Source of the DNA: CAYWMD01 sp964458575
GTDB taxonomy: Bacteria > Verrucomicrobiota > Verrucomicrobiia > Limisphaerales > JADLHS01
Direction of reading: 5' to 3'
Assembly (NCBI GenBank): GCA_964458575.1
Contig: CAYWMD010000014.1
Location: 43,815 to 107,814, forward strand
Length of the DNA: 64,000 bases
Within the stretch, counting starts at the first letter, position 1, and each line of letters starts with the position of its first letter. The notes beneath the pieces were generated by a model. That model worked only from the letters and a program-made list of their open reading frames with translations. It was not told the origin of the DNA and did no database searches. The position numbers and the translations under genes are program-made. Positions 41,919 through 51,900 of the stretch are shown here, piece by piece.

Positions 41919-42106
41919 CAGTTACAACAGGCAGGAACAATGCCACGGTTCCGCCCAACCGCAACCGGGATGCTTCGGCCGGGCTGGCGACGATGCGGCA
42001 AATCCAGTTTTGCGAATCTCATGCATGGCCGTTCCTTTGGGAAAGCGGCCGGGAGTGTCACCCAACCCGGAAAAAAGCCTTGCGCAAAGTTCTTCCAAAA
42101 CAAAAA

Positions 42107-42131
42107 CCCCTCCCCGTTCGGCGGGGAGGGG
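42107..42131 (-). terminator. Intrinsic terminator of the 9-heme gene (minus strand)
   Basis: Perfect arms CCCCTCCCCG (42107-42116) and CGGGGAGGGG (42122-42131), five-base loop; on the minus strand the hairpin is followed by TTTTTGTTTT. It lies 41 bases past the stop of the 773-residue cytochrome gene at 42173. Confidence 0.88.
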
Positions 42132-42172
42132 TAGTGTGGTGTTCCACTACTTTTTCACAGACATCCGGAACC

Positions 42173-44494
42173 TTACGGCGTGTGCATCACACGATAGTAC
42201 TGCTGCGCGTTGGGCCGCATCGGGGTTACGTAGCTCATGGACTCGCCAGTACCCGCGATCGGGCTGCCGATGTTCACCCAACCGCCACCAAGGGTTGAAA
42301 CCGCCTGGAGTTGATACGTCTTACCCTGTTCCGTATCGAACACGATCTCGGCAGACGTACCGCTGTAGATGTGAATCGTGTTCGTGCCGCCGCCGATGGA
42401 ATTGGCATTTGCCCACACCACTCCATCCGGGACAACCAGACCGGGAACGGTCGGGTTCACGCCCAGGGCGTATTTGAGCCAGTTGGGGTAGCCGTCGTTG
42501 GCGGCGGACGCATTCGGCGCGGCGCTGGGACTGTTCGCCCAATTACTGCCGAAGTATTGCTGCTGCCACCAATCAGGCAAGCCATCATCATTGGCATCGC
42601 CGGTCAGATCGGCAATCGAAGCCTTGAGGGCCGCGATGACGAAGGGCGCGTTGTGGATGCCGTGGCTGCCTTCGACGCTCACGAGTTGCCAGTTCCAGGC
42701 GGCGTTGAGGAACCGAACCGGCCAGTTCGTCTTGGTGGAGACGCTGGTCTTGACCAAGCCATCCGCCACGTAATTGCTCGGATTCGACTGATAAGTCGAA
42801 TTCGGCAGCAGCATGGTCAGTCGGTCGAGGAGCTTCTGAACCTCGGTCTGGATGCCTTCGATCATGCCGTCGCCGTTGTAATCCTTGCGGACCATGTTGA
42901 ACGACTCGATCGGGCCGTGGCACTTCACGCACACATCCACCTTGTCCACGACGTTGGTCACGCCGTTGGTGACGACCGTGTAGGTCATGCTGAAGGTGTG
43001 ACCGCCAGCCTTGGTGAAGGCCGGATCGGTGGACGCCACCGGCTGCATGTGGCAACCGACGCAGACGTTGGAAACCGAATAACTGTGTGCGCCGCTCGGG
43101 AAGACCTTGCCATACGTAATGGCGTTGACGCCCTCGACCACGTCGCCCGCCGTGCTGTCATGCACGCCAAAGCTGACGCCACCCGCCCAGGTCGGCTGGT
43201 TCAGCTGATACTTTGCGATGTTGTTCGTCGCTGAACCGTTGCGGCTGTGATGGCACTCCATGCACAAGCCGCCCAGCCCCACGTTGGTGACGGTGGTGCC
43301 TTCGGGCAGCGTGTAAATGTTATCCGCGCGCAATTGATGCGGGTTGCTCGCATCGTGCGGATCATGGCACGCCGCGCACGTGATGGCTTCATAGACCGTG
43401 TTGGTCGTGGCATAAACGTTGGTGGTGCCGGCGCGTTCGACAAATTCCGCAAAGCCCGCGGCGGTGTGGCAACGGACGCAGTTGTTGCGGCTGGGGCCGG
43501 ACGGGGTGCGCGTGGCAACCGCATGCCGGGAATTGTTCCATTCCGCGACTTTGGAATGATGGCTCAAACTGTCATGGCACTGGGCGCAATTACCCTGCGA
43601 GAAGGTAACGGCCAGCCTCGGCCAATTGGACGCATTGGTGCCCTGCAAGATCGCCGCCGTGGCGTGTTCGCTGCCCGGGCCGTGGCAGTTTTCGCACTGC
43701 ACATTTGCCACGTTCTTCAACGAGTCCGGCATGGCCGCCCAATTGCCATTGGTCAGCACCGTCGGGAACTGCCATCCGGTCTGCGCCGCGATGTCGTCAA
43801 ATCCCCCATTAGCGGAGTTGGTGTTGGCATCGAAGCCGACCACGTGACATTTGATGCAGTTCTGGCTGAAATGATCTGTGTTCAACCCATCAATCGCTTC
43901 CGAGAATGCGATGGCGTGATGCGTCTGGGACCACGGTTCGTAAATGTTTGGCGCCAGTACGCCGCCGCTGTGACAGAGCGCACAAGTGCCGATGCCCACA
44001 TAGGTCGCCGCCGTGATCTTCTGGCTCACGTTCGTGCTGCCGCTGCCTACCGTGGTGATCGTGGCACTCACCAAATACTGACCCACGAGATCGGGTTTGA
44101 GCATCGTGCGTCCGGCCACCTTGGAACGGGTCTTATCGGACGGATTGTAGGTCGGAATGTTCGAACCCAGCGGGCTGTTGGTCAGCGCCGCCGTCGAACC
44201 CGCCGGCTTGGAGGTGAGCGACCACACCACGCTGGTGATGTTCGAATCCGCGATGTTGATGTTCACCAGCGCATCGAGATAGGCCGGTTGGCCGATCGCG
44301 ACCGAGGACAAGCCGCTGGCGGTTTGGACTCCCGTCAACGACGGATCCTTGGCTTCCTGCGGTGTAAGCGGACGCAACATCACGAAGCCCTGCAGGGCTG
44401 GCGCTGCCGCGCGTGCGGTGGTGACGGCGCAAAGGGCCATCAGGATGATTGCCATGAAGCATGGCACGGTCTTGGTCGCTTTGTACTTTTTCAT
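42173..44494 (-). CDS. Secreted 9-heme cytochrome c with PKD-like and calcium-loop modules
   Basis: 773 residues, signal peptide MKKYKATKTVPCFMAIILMA up to TTARAA. Residues about 35-165 look like a PKD/Ig-like module (VVWSLTSKPAGSTAALTNSP, GQYLVSATITTVGSG). Nine CxxCH follow between about 172 and 530: CALCH, CIKCH, CENCH, CAQCH, CVRCH, CAACH, CMECH, CVGCH, CVKCH. Then a loop DANDDGLPDWWQQQYFG, like a thrombospondin-3 or dockerin-type calcium site, and a C-terminal beta module (TEQGKTYQLQAVSTLGGGWV, YYRVMHTP). The last parts suggest an extracellular or surface-attached protein. Own transcription unit with a terminator. hemA is 52 bases upstream of its start on the same strand. Confidence 0.87.
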   Translation of the reverse strand: MKKYKATKTVPCFMAIILMALCAVTTARAAAPALQGFVMLRPLTPQEAKDPSLTGVQTASGLSSVAIGQPAYLDALVNINIADSNITSVVWSLTSKPAGSTAALTNSPLGSNIPTYNPSDKTRSKVAGRTMLKPDLVGQYLVSATITTVGSGSTNVSQKITAATYVGIGTCALCHSGGVLAPNIYEPWSQTHHAIAFSEAIDGLNTDHFSQNCIKCHVVGFDANTNSANGGFDDIAAQTGWQFPTVLTNGNWAAMPDSLKNVANVQCENCHGPGSEHATAAILQGTNASNWPRLAVTFSQGNCAQCHDSLSHHSKVAEWNNSRHAVATRTPSGPSRNNCVRCHTAAGFAEFVERAGTTNVYATTNTVYEAITCAACHDPHDASNPHQLRADNIYTLPEGTTVTNVGLGGLCMECHHSRNGSATNNIAKYQLNQPTWAGGVSFGVHDSTAGDVVEGVNAITYGKVFPSGAHSYSVSNVCVGCHMQPVASTDPAFTKAGGHTFSMTYTVVTNGVTNVVDKVDVCVKCHGPIESFNMVRKDYNGDGMIEGIQTEVQKLLDRLTMLLPNSTYQSNPSNYVADGLVKTSVSTKTNWPVRFLNAAWNWQLVSVEGSHGIHNAPFVIAALKASIADLTGDANDDGLPDWWQQQYFGSNWANSPSAAPNASAANDGYPNWLKYALGVNPTVPGLVVPDGVVWANANSIGGGTNTIHIYSGTSAEIVFDTEQGKTYQLQAVSTLGGGWVNIGSPIAGTGESMSYVTPMRPNAQQYYRVMHTP

Positions 44495-44546
44495 GTTTCT
44501 GCTGAGTTACTTGGAGTTCACGGTCGTTCAACTGCAAAATATGGTT

Positions 44547-45626
44547 TCAAGCATGGCACAGCGCCGGTTGGAAAGCCGAGGACGCCGGCTGGACCGAAAG
44601 CCCCGTTCGCCGGGCGGGCGGCGGATTCAGCCGGGCCAACAATTCCGTCGCGCGGTCGGCGATGATCTCCCGGCAGCGGCCCAGTTGCTGTTCGCGCAAC
44701 GCAACGTTCTCGCGCACGATCGCCTCCAGGTGGTCAATGTTGTAAAGATAAACGTTCTCCAGTTGCTCCACGTCCGCGTCAATGTCCCGCGGTACCGCGA
44801 TGTCAATCATCACCAGCGGCCGCCCGCGCCGGGCGGGCAGCGTTTTCGCCACCTCGGCCCGATGCAAAATGGTTTGGGGGCACCCGGTCGAACTCACCAC
44901 AATGTCCGCCTCGACTATCGCTTCCAGACAGTCGTCGAAGCGGACCGCGCGGCCGCCAAACTCGGCCGCCAGTCCCACTGCCCGTTCAAACGAGCGATTT
45001 GAAACGAGCACCGACCGGGCGCCCTTTTTGGCCAGATGACGAACACAGGCTTCACCCATTTTTCCCGCGCCAATGATCATCACCGTTTTTTCGGCCAAAT
45101 TCCTGTCAAAAATCTTCTCCGCCAGTTCCACCGCCACGCTGCCCACGGACACGGCCCCACGTCCGATGTTGGTGTGCGTGCGGATTTCTTTGCCAACCTG
45201 CAACGCCGTCTGGAACAGGCGATTCATCACCCGGCCGGTCAACTTCGCTTCGTGCGCCTTCTGATACGCATTCTTCACCTGACCGGTGATTTCCGTTTCA
45301 CCCACCACCATGGAATCCAAACCGCCCGCAACGGACAGAAGATGTCGCACGGCCTCGTCGCCTTCTTTGACGTAAAGATACGGCGCGAAGTCGGACTCGC
45401 CCGCGCCAAGGTTCTTGAAGATGCCATGCACATTGCCGTTCACCCACGGAGTCGTGCCATAAACTTCGACGCGGTTGCAGGTGGAGAGCAGGACCACCTC
45501 GTCCAGATTGGCGCCGAGTTTGAGCCGGCAGCCGTGACAGGTGAGCAACGACGGATGGACCGCCAGTTTCTCGCGCACCGCCACGGGCGCTGTCTTGTAG
45601 CTCAAACCTGCGACAAACAATTTCAT
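44547..45626 (-). CDS. hemA: Glutamyl-tRNA reductase
   Basis: 359 residues. MKLFVAGLSYKTAPVAVREK start, VVLLSTCNRVEVYGTTPWVN (catalytic Cys), SMVVGETEITGQVKNAYQKA, GRGAVSVGSVAVELAEKIF, VMIIGAGKMGEACVRHLAKK (NADPH site), SVLVSNRSFERAVGLAAEFG and VMIDIAVPRDIDADVEQLEN. First step of C5-pathway heme synthesis. Slightly short at the C-terminus (families reach 410-430). It lies between two multiheme cytochrome genes on their strand, which suggests heme supply linked to cytochrome production. Confidence 0.95.
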   Translation of the reverse strand: MKLFVAGLSYKTAPVAVREKLAVHPSLLTCHGCRLKLGANLDEVVLLSTCNRVEVYGTTPWVNGNVHGIFKNLGAGESDFAPYLYVKEGDEAVRHLLSVAGGLDSMVVGETEITGQVKNAYQKAHEAKLTGRVMNRLFQTALQVGKEIRTHTNIGRGAVSVGSVAVELAEKIFDRNLAEKTVMIIGAGKMGEACVRHLAKKGARSVLVSNRSFERAVGLAAEFGGRAVRFDDCLEAIVEADIVVSSTGCPQTILHRAEVAKTLPARRGRPLVMIDIAVPRDIDADVEQLENVYLYNIDHLEAIVRENVALREQQLGRCREIIADRATELLARLNPPPARRTGLSVQPASSAFQPALCHA

Positions 45627-46015
45627 GTGGTTGCCACTTTGAGGGGAGAACCGTGCCGACCCGACGTCGTGCCATTCAAGCCCCAGCTCAGAAATGCCTC
45701 GGCGCTTTTTGCCATCGCATTGCCAAACATAAGCCAGCAGTTTTTTATCACGGCGTTACTTTAAGTTTACCTGTTTTTTTGGCTCAACCTGGGTTGGTAT
45801 AATATTAACATTTCTTGGCTTGATTGCCGAACCCGTTTTGAACGTCCATGGCAATGCGGGCTCTGACCGTCAAAACGGCGCAACCATCCGGGATGAACGA
45901 CGAGCCGGTGCGTTGCTTGAAAGGGCGCGAAACCCCTTGTAATCCTTGGCGAAAACCCCTGCCTTCAACCGGAAGGCCGCCACTCACCGCCGCCCGAACC
46001 TTCCCGGCTGATTCG
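45627..46015. other. 389-base intergenic stretch upstream of hemA
   Basis: No convincing gene. The part 45720-45820 is AT-rich against its neighbours and contains TATAATATTA (45797-45806), which could act on either strand, and on the minus strand TTGAGC 17 bases before TTAAAG, a weak candidate promoter for hemA. The short frames in 45805-45987 have no protein-like features. Confidence 0.4.
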
Positions 46016-47812
46016 CTAGGCCGTCGTGCTGGCGGGAGGCGGCTTCAATTCCGGCGGGTGATGGCTGTCAGCGTGCGGTGTGTTCTCGGCTGGCGCATTC
46101 TCTTTTTTGGCGGTCGCCTGGGCAATCTCCAGCGAGTGCTCCTCTTGTTGCCAATGCTCCGTGACGCGCCCATCCCAGCACGCCATGTTCAAGGGATAAA
46201 CGTCCGGATCGAAGATGACGTGATAGAAATGCCAGACGATGATCGCCAGGCAGGCCAGGATCGCCTCGTAGTAATGAATCGTCAGCGCCACGTCCACCGC
46301 CCAGCGCGGCAGCCATTGGGTCACGTCCATCTTGAACCAGATCATCAGACCGGTGACACCCATGATGATCGTGCCCCAGACCACCGCCCAATACTCCATC
46401 TTCTCCGCGTAACCAAACCGTCCGATCTTCGGCTTCTCCTTGCTCAACCCGACGAGGTAGCGGATCGCCTCCCAGACATCCGTGACGTCCTTTTTCACCG
46501 GGAACAAATCCTTCACCAGCTTGCGGCCGTCTTTCGACGCAAGAATGTAAATGATATGATACGCGCCGACCACGAGTAGCACGATGCCCGCGATGCGATG
46601 CGCCCAACGCCGGAACGGCTCGTTGGACATCATCAGCTTTGCCACCCACGAATCCGGGAACTTCAACGCGAATCCCGTAATGGCCAGAATAATAAAGCTC
46701 AACGCGAGCACCGCGTGCTGCCAACGCTGCGAAAGGCTCATGCGCAGCACCGGCCGGCCGCTCGAACGCAAGTGCGCCGCGACTTTCTTGAGGAACAACA
46801 GCCCGTTGTGGACCAACATCCCACCCACCACGCCGAAAATCAGGACCAGATAAATCTTCCGCACCCACCAGTTGATCTGGCTGCCGACATCCGCCGCACT
46901 TTCCTCCGCCGCAATGTCCACGTGGATTTTACTCAGCGAGAATTTTTCATTGGCCCCCGGATGGCATTTGCCGCAGGTCTCGACGAGATGGGCCGGGTTG
47001 ATCGTCGAATCCGGATCGGACGACGGAAGAATCTTGTGATAACCGTGACAACTGCCGCAGTTGGCCGCGAGGGTGGAACCGTACTGCGACGCCAGGCCGT
47101 GATAACTGTCGAAGAACGTCCGGACCCGGTCGGTGGGAAGATTGTACTTCGTGTTGATGCGCTCCGACGCATGACACCGGCTGCAAACGTCCTCGGAAAT
47201 CCGGCGTGACGTTTCTCCCTTGAGCGCCTCGATCTTGTGCTCGAAGTGACAATCCGTGCAGGTCGGCGCGTCGCGCACACCTTCGGCGAGCGCCTTGCCG
47301 TGGACACTCGCCTCGAAATCGGCGGCTTCCCGCTCATGGCACGCGCCGCACATTTCCGCCTGCCGCGTGACGTGCAAGGGAGAAACCGGCGAGGTCGGCG
47401 GCACAACCTCGTGGGAATCATGGCAGTCCTGACACGTCGCTGAATCCGGGCGGCCTGCTTTCAACGCCAACCCATGAACGCTCGCGCCGTAACTCTCGGT
47501 CTGGCGCTCGTGACAACGGCGGCAATCCACCGGCTTGGCCGCGATGTTGTCGTCCGGATGTTTGTCGGTCAGGTCCGAGTGACAACTGGCGCAGGTGTTC
47601 GTTTTATGCGCGGATGCGGCCAGTTTCGCCTCATCCACAAACAGGGAAACCGCCTTGCCCGCTGCGTTGGTTTTGGTGAGCGTTTGGTCGGAGTGACAAT
47701 CCAGGCAGGCGCTGTTTTTGATTTCTTCCGCCGCCGCCAACGATATCGCCGCGGCAAGCAACCCCACCCATGCCACCATCCATCGCCCGAGATTTTGACA
47801 ACCGATACCCAT
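46016..47812 (-). CDS. 9-heme cytochrome c fused to a membrane cytochrome b561-like domain
   Basis: 598 residues, signal peptide ending AISLAAA. Nine CxxCH in about 36-290: CLDCH, CASCH, CRRCH, CQDCH, CGACH, CTDCH, CSRCH, CGSCH, CGKCH. From about 330 there are membrane helices with His pairs: SLSQRWQHAVLALSFIILAI, WAHRIAGIVLLVVGAYHIIY, TIHYYEAILACLAIIVWHFY. The C-terminal tail is His/Pro-rich. The same design as the 26749-28953 protein (shared openings NSDCLDCH / NSACLDCH, and MILWYP / LMIWFK near the end), so the two are paralogues with different heme counts. It probably connects quinol to soluble cytochromes. Stands apart from the main block. Confidence 0.85.
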   Translation of the reverse strand: MGIGCQNLGRWMVAWVGLLAAAISLAAAEEIKNSACLDCHSDQTLTKTNAAGKAVSLFVDEAKLAASAHKTNTCASCHSDLTDKHPDDNIAAKPVDCRRCHERQTESYGASVHGLALKAGRPDSATCQDCHDSHEVVPPTSPVSPLHVTRQAEMCGACHEREAADFEASVHGKALAEGVRDAPTCTDCHFEHKIEALKGETSRRISEDVCSRCHASERINTKYNLPTDRVRTFFDSYHGLASQYGSTLAANCGSCHGYHKILPSSDPDSTINPAHLVETCGKCHPGANEKFSLSKIHVDIAAEESAADVGSQINWWVRKIYLVLIFGVVGGMLVHNGLLFLKKVAAHLRSSGRPVLRMSLSQRWQHAVLALSFIILAITGFALKFPDSWVAKLMMSNEPFRRWAHRIAGIVLLVVGAYHIIYILASKDGRKLVKDLFPVKKDVTDVWEAIRYLVGLSKEKPKIGRFGYAEKMEYWAVVWGTIIMGVTGLMIWFKMDVTQWLPRWAVDVALTIHYYEAILACLAIIVWHFYHVIFDPDVYPLNMACWDGRVTEHWQQEEHSLEIAQATAKKENAPAENTPHADSHHPPELKPPPASTTA

Positions 47813-47885
47813 ACGACTTGAAGGTCGCCGCCAAGGTTCGGAATGACATTACATGGCTTGGCGATTGTTTTGCGTTTTTTGCAGG

Positions 47886-48893
47886 CTACTCCTTCGCCGC
47901 CGACGGGAACGTCGAGATTGCCCGCATGTATTGCGCGCGTTCGTAGGCGCTCGGGTCGTCGCAATTCTTCTGGCTCAGGCTGCCCTTGAGTTGCTTCACT
48001 GATTCGTACTCGTGCTGCTCCATCCAGGCGCGCATTTCATTTTCGATGACCGCGATTTGCTTCACGCCGTGGCGCATCAGCACCGAGCACAGGCACGTCA
48101 CGTCCGCGCCGACCATCAGCATCTTGAGCACATCGGTGGCGCGATGAATGCCGCTCGTGGCCGCGAGGCTGGCGTTCACGCGCCCGTGCAGAATCGCCAT
48201 CCAGCGCAACGGCAGACGCATCGCCATCGGCGTGCTGAACAGGATGTTCGGGGTCACTTCGAGTGATTCGAGATCAATGTCCGGCTGATAAAACCGGTTG
48301 AACAGCACCAAGCCGTTCGCGCCCGCGTCCACCAGGCGCTTCGCGACATTCGCGAAATTGGTGAAGAAGGGACTGAGCTTCACCGCCACCGGGATCGTGA
48401 CGGCCGAGCGCACGGCTTTGACAATGTCCACGTATTCCTTTTCCACTTCCGTGGCGGACAGATCAACGTCGGTGGGAATGCTGTAAATATTCAACTCCAG
48501 CGCATCCGCCCCGGCCTGTTGAATCTTCTTCGCGTAATCCGTCCAGCCGCCCAGCGTCGAACCATTCAAGCTGGCGATGATCGGGATGTTCACCGCCGCT
48601 TTGGCCTTGGCGATGTGCTTCAGGTATTGCTCCGGACCGACGTTAAATTCCGCCGGTTCGGGGAAATACGTGAGCGCTTCGGGAAAACTCTCCGTCCCGT
48701 GCGTGAGATGATGGTGCAACTCGTGGCGCTCCAGGCGCAGTTGTTCCTCGAACAGTGAATACAACACCACCGCCGGCGCGCCGTGGTCTTCCATCAACTT
48801 GATGTTGCCGAGGTCATCCGTCAGCGGCGCCGCGGCCGAGGGCACGAGCGGGCTGCGCAGTTTCAATCCGAGATAGGTTGTGCTCAGGTCCAT
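47886..48893 (-). CDS. Dihydroorotate dehydrogenase-like protein
   Basis: 335 residues, TIM-barrel flavoprotein of the DHOD class. MDLSTTYLGLKLRSPLVPSA, IIASLNGSTLGGWTDYAKKI, ADALELNIYSIPTDVDLS, IPVAVKLSPFFTNFANVAKR and NGLVLFNRFYQPDIDLESLE, then HRATDVLKMLMVGADVTCLC and LMRHGV (FMN-phosphate region). In this subfamily, often next to nifJ, the substrate is not known and it may not serve pyrimidine synthesis. It ends the nifJ unit: its start is 20 bases after nifJ's stop. Confidence 0.9.
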   Translation of the reverse strand: MDLSTTYLGLKLRSPLVPSAAAPLTDDLGNIKLMEDHGAPAVVLYSLFEEQLRLERHELHHHLTHGTESFPEALTYFPEPAEFNVGPEQYLKHIAKAKAAVNIPIIASLNGSTLGGWTDYAKKIQQAGADALELNIYSIPTDVDLSATEVEKEYVDIVKAVRSAVTIPVAVKLSPFFTNFANVAKRLVDAGANGLVLFNRFYQPDIDLESLEVTPNILFSTPMAMRLPLRWMAILHGRVNASLAATSGIHRATDVLKMLMVGADVTCLCSVLMRHGVKQIAVIENEMRAWMEQHEYESVKQLKGSLSQKNCDDPSAYERAQYMRAISTFPSAAKE

Positions 48894-48913
48894 GACAGGT
48901 TTCGAGTTGAGGG

Positions 48914-51900
48914 TTAATCCGCCACCGTGGACGGAACGGGTTTGGGTGCGGCTTCCTTGAGTTTGAAATCCCGCGCCGCCAGTGATTCATACATCCGCCA
49001 GCGCGCCTCGGCGTCCTGCTGCGCCTTGGCAAACAACGCCTTGGCCTCTTCCGGTTTGCTCTTGGTGAGCATCTTGAACCGGTTTTCCATGCCGAGATAT
49101 TGCTCCACCTTCATCTTCGGCGCGCCGGAATCCAGTTGCAGCGGGTTCAAACCTTCCTTCACGCGGTCAGGATTATAGCGATAGAGAATCCACTGGCCCG
49201 ATTGCACCGCGGCCTTTTGGTTCTGCAACCCCGTCGTCATGTTGATGCCGTGCGCAATGCAATGGGAGTAAGCGATGATCAGCGCCGGGCCGTCATAAGC
49301 CTCGGCCTCGACGAACGCCTTGAGCGTTTGCTCGTCCTTCGCGCCCATCGCCACGGTCGCCACGTAAATGTTCCCGTAGGTCATGGCGATCAGGCCGAGG
49401 TCTTTCTTCGCCGCCGGTTTGCCGCCGGAAGCGAACTTCGCCACCGCGCCGCGCGGCGTGGACTTGGAACATTGCCCGCCGGTGTTGGAATAAACCTCCG
49501 TGTCGAGCACGAGCACCTTCACGTTGCGCCCGCTGGCCAGCACGTGGTCCAAACCCCCGTAGCCAATGTCGTACGCCCAACCGTCGCCGCCGAGAATCCA
49601 AACGCTCTTCCGCACCAGCTGATCGGCCAGCGCCATCAATTGCGTGGCGGCGGGCGATTGCACGCCCTTCAACCGCGACTTTAATTCCTTCACCCATTCG
49701 CGTTGATCGAAGATGTCGGCCTCGTCCTTTTGCGGGTTGGTCAAAATCTTCGTGACCAACTCGTCACCGACCTGCGGCGCGACTTGTTTCAACAGTTCGC
49801 TCGCAAACTCCTTCTGTTTGTCTATCGAGACGCGGAAGCCCAAGCCGAACTCGGCGTTGTCCTCGAAGAGCGAGTTGGCCCACGTCGGCCCGCGGCCCGT
49901 GGCGTCCTGCGCCCACGGCGTGGTGGGCAGGTTGCCGCCGTAAATCGAGGAACAACCGGTCGCGTTGGCGACGAGCAAACGATCGCCGAACAACGCGGAC
50001 AGCAACCGCACATACGGCGTCTCGCCGCAACCCGCGCATGCACCGGAAAACTCAAACAGCGGACGCAACGGCTGCACGGAACGCACGTTGTCGAACTTCA
50101 CCGTGCGGCGATCCGTTTCCGGCAACGCGAGGAAGAAGTCCCAGTTCCGCGCCTCGGCCATGCGCAACGGCTCGACGGGACGCATATTGATCGCCTTGAG
50201 CTTGGCTTCGGATTTGTTGCGCGCCGGGCAAACGTCCACGCACACGCCGCAACCTGTGCAATCCTCCGCGGAAACCTGGATTGTGAACTTGCGGCTTTTC
50301 CATTCCGGCAGACGCGCGTCGGCGGACTTGAACGTCTCCGGCGCTTTCGCCAGCTCCGCCGGCTCATAGACCTTGCTGCGAATCGTCGCGTGCGGACACA
50401 CCAGCACGCACTTGCCGCATTGGATGCACACGCTCGCGTCCCACACCGGAATGTCGAGCGCGATGTTGCGCTTCTCCCACTTCGTCGTCGCCGTGGGATA
50501 CGTGCCGTCCACCGGCAACGCGCTCACGGGCAGATCGTCGCCGTCGCCGGTCATCATTTTTGCCAGCACGTTTTGCACAAACGCGGGCGATTGCGTCGGC
50601 ACGGTTGGCCGCGCCTTCATGCCCGGCACGACGGCCGCCGGCACTTTCACTTCGTGCATGAACGCCAGCGCCGCGTCCACCGCCTTGATGTTCATGGCCA
50701 CGATTTCCTCGCCCTTCTTGCCGTAGGTCTTCTTGATTGAAGACTTGATGTGCGCAATCGCTTCGTCCCGCGGCAACACACCGGACAGCGCGAAGAAACA
50801 AACCTGCATGATGGTGTTGATGCGACCGCCCATGCCGGTTTCCTTCGCCACCTTGAACGCGTTGATGACGTAAAACTTGAGTTTCTTTCCGATGATCTGC
50901 TTCTGCATCAGCTCGGGCAGCTTGCCGAAAACCTCCTCCGGCCCGTAAGCAGAGTTGAGCAGGAACGTCGCACCCGGCTGCGCGAATTTCAGCATGTCGT
51001 ATCGTTCGAGCAGCGAGGGTTGATGGCAGGCGAGGAAGTTGGCTTCCGAGATAAGATAGGTCGAGCGGATGTTGCGCGGGCCGAAGCGCAGATGCGAAAT
51101 CGTGGCCGCGCCGGATTTTTTGGAATCATAAACAAAGTAGCCCTGCGCGAAGTTGGGCGTGTATTCGCCGATGATTTTGATCGAGTCCTTGTTCGCGCCC
51201 ACCGTGCCGTCCGCGCCCAACCCGAAGAACACCGCGCGCACCACGTCGGCGGGCTCGGTGGAAAACGCCGGATCATACGGCAGGCTGAGACCAAGCACGT
51301 CATCGTTGATGCCAATGGTGAAATGATTCCTGGGCTTGGCCTGCGCCAGATTGTCGAACACGCCTTTGACCATCGCCGGCGTGAATTCCTTCGAGGACAA
51401 ACCGTAGCGTCCGCCAACGATCACCGGCATTTTGCCGAAGCGGTTTCCGTTGGTGGTGACGGTTTCGTAAATCGCCTGCACCACGTCGAGATAAAGCGGT
51501 TCGCCCGCGCTGCCTGGCTCTTTCGTGCGATCCAGCACCGCAATCGTCTTCACCGTCTTGGGCAACGCCTCCACAAACAGCTTGTTCTCGAACGGACGGA
51601 ACAATCGCACCTTCAACACGCCGACCTTTTCGCCTTTGGCCGCCAGGAAATCCACCGTCTCGTGAACCGCCTCGCAACCCGACCCCATGAGCACGATGAC
51701 GCGCTCGGCATCCGGCGCGCCGTGATACTCGTAAACCTGATACTTGCGCCCCGTGAGTCCCGCAAACTTGTCCATCGCCTTCTGCACTTCCACGGCTACG
51801 GGCAGATAAAATTTATTCGCCGCCTCGCGCGCCTGGAAATACACGTCGGGATTTTGCGCCGTGCCGCGCAACACGGGCCGATCGGGAGTCATCATGCGCG

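Noticed and set aside
45805..45987. Short minus-strand frame upstream of hemA
   Set aside because: No ribosome site, low complexity in Gly/Arg and no relation to neighbours.
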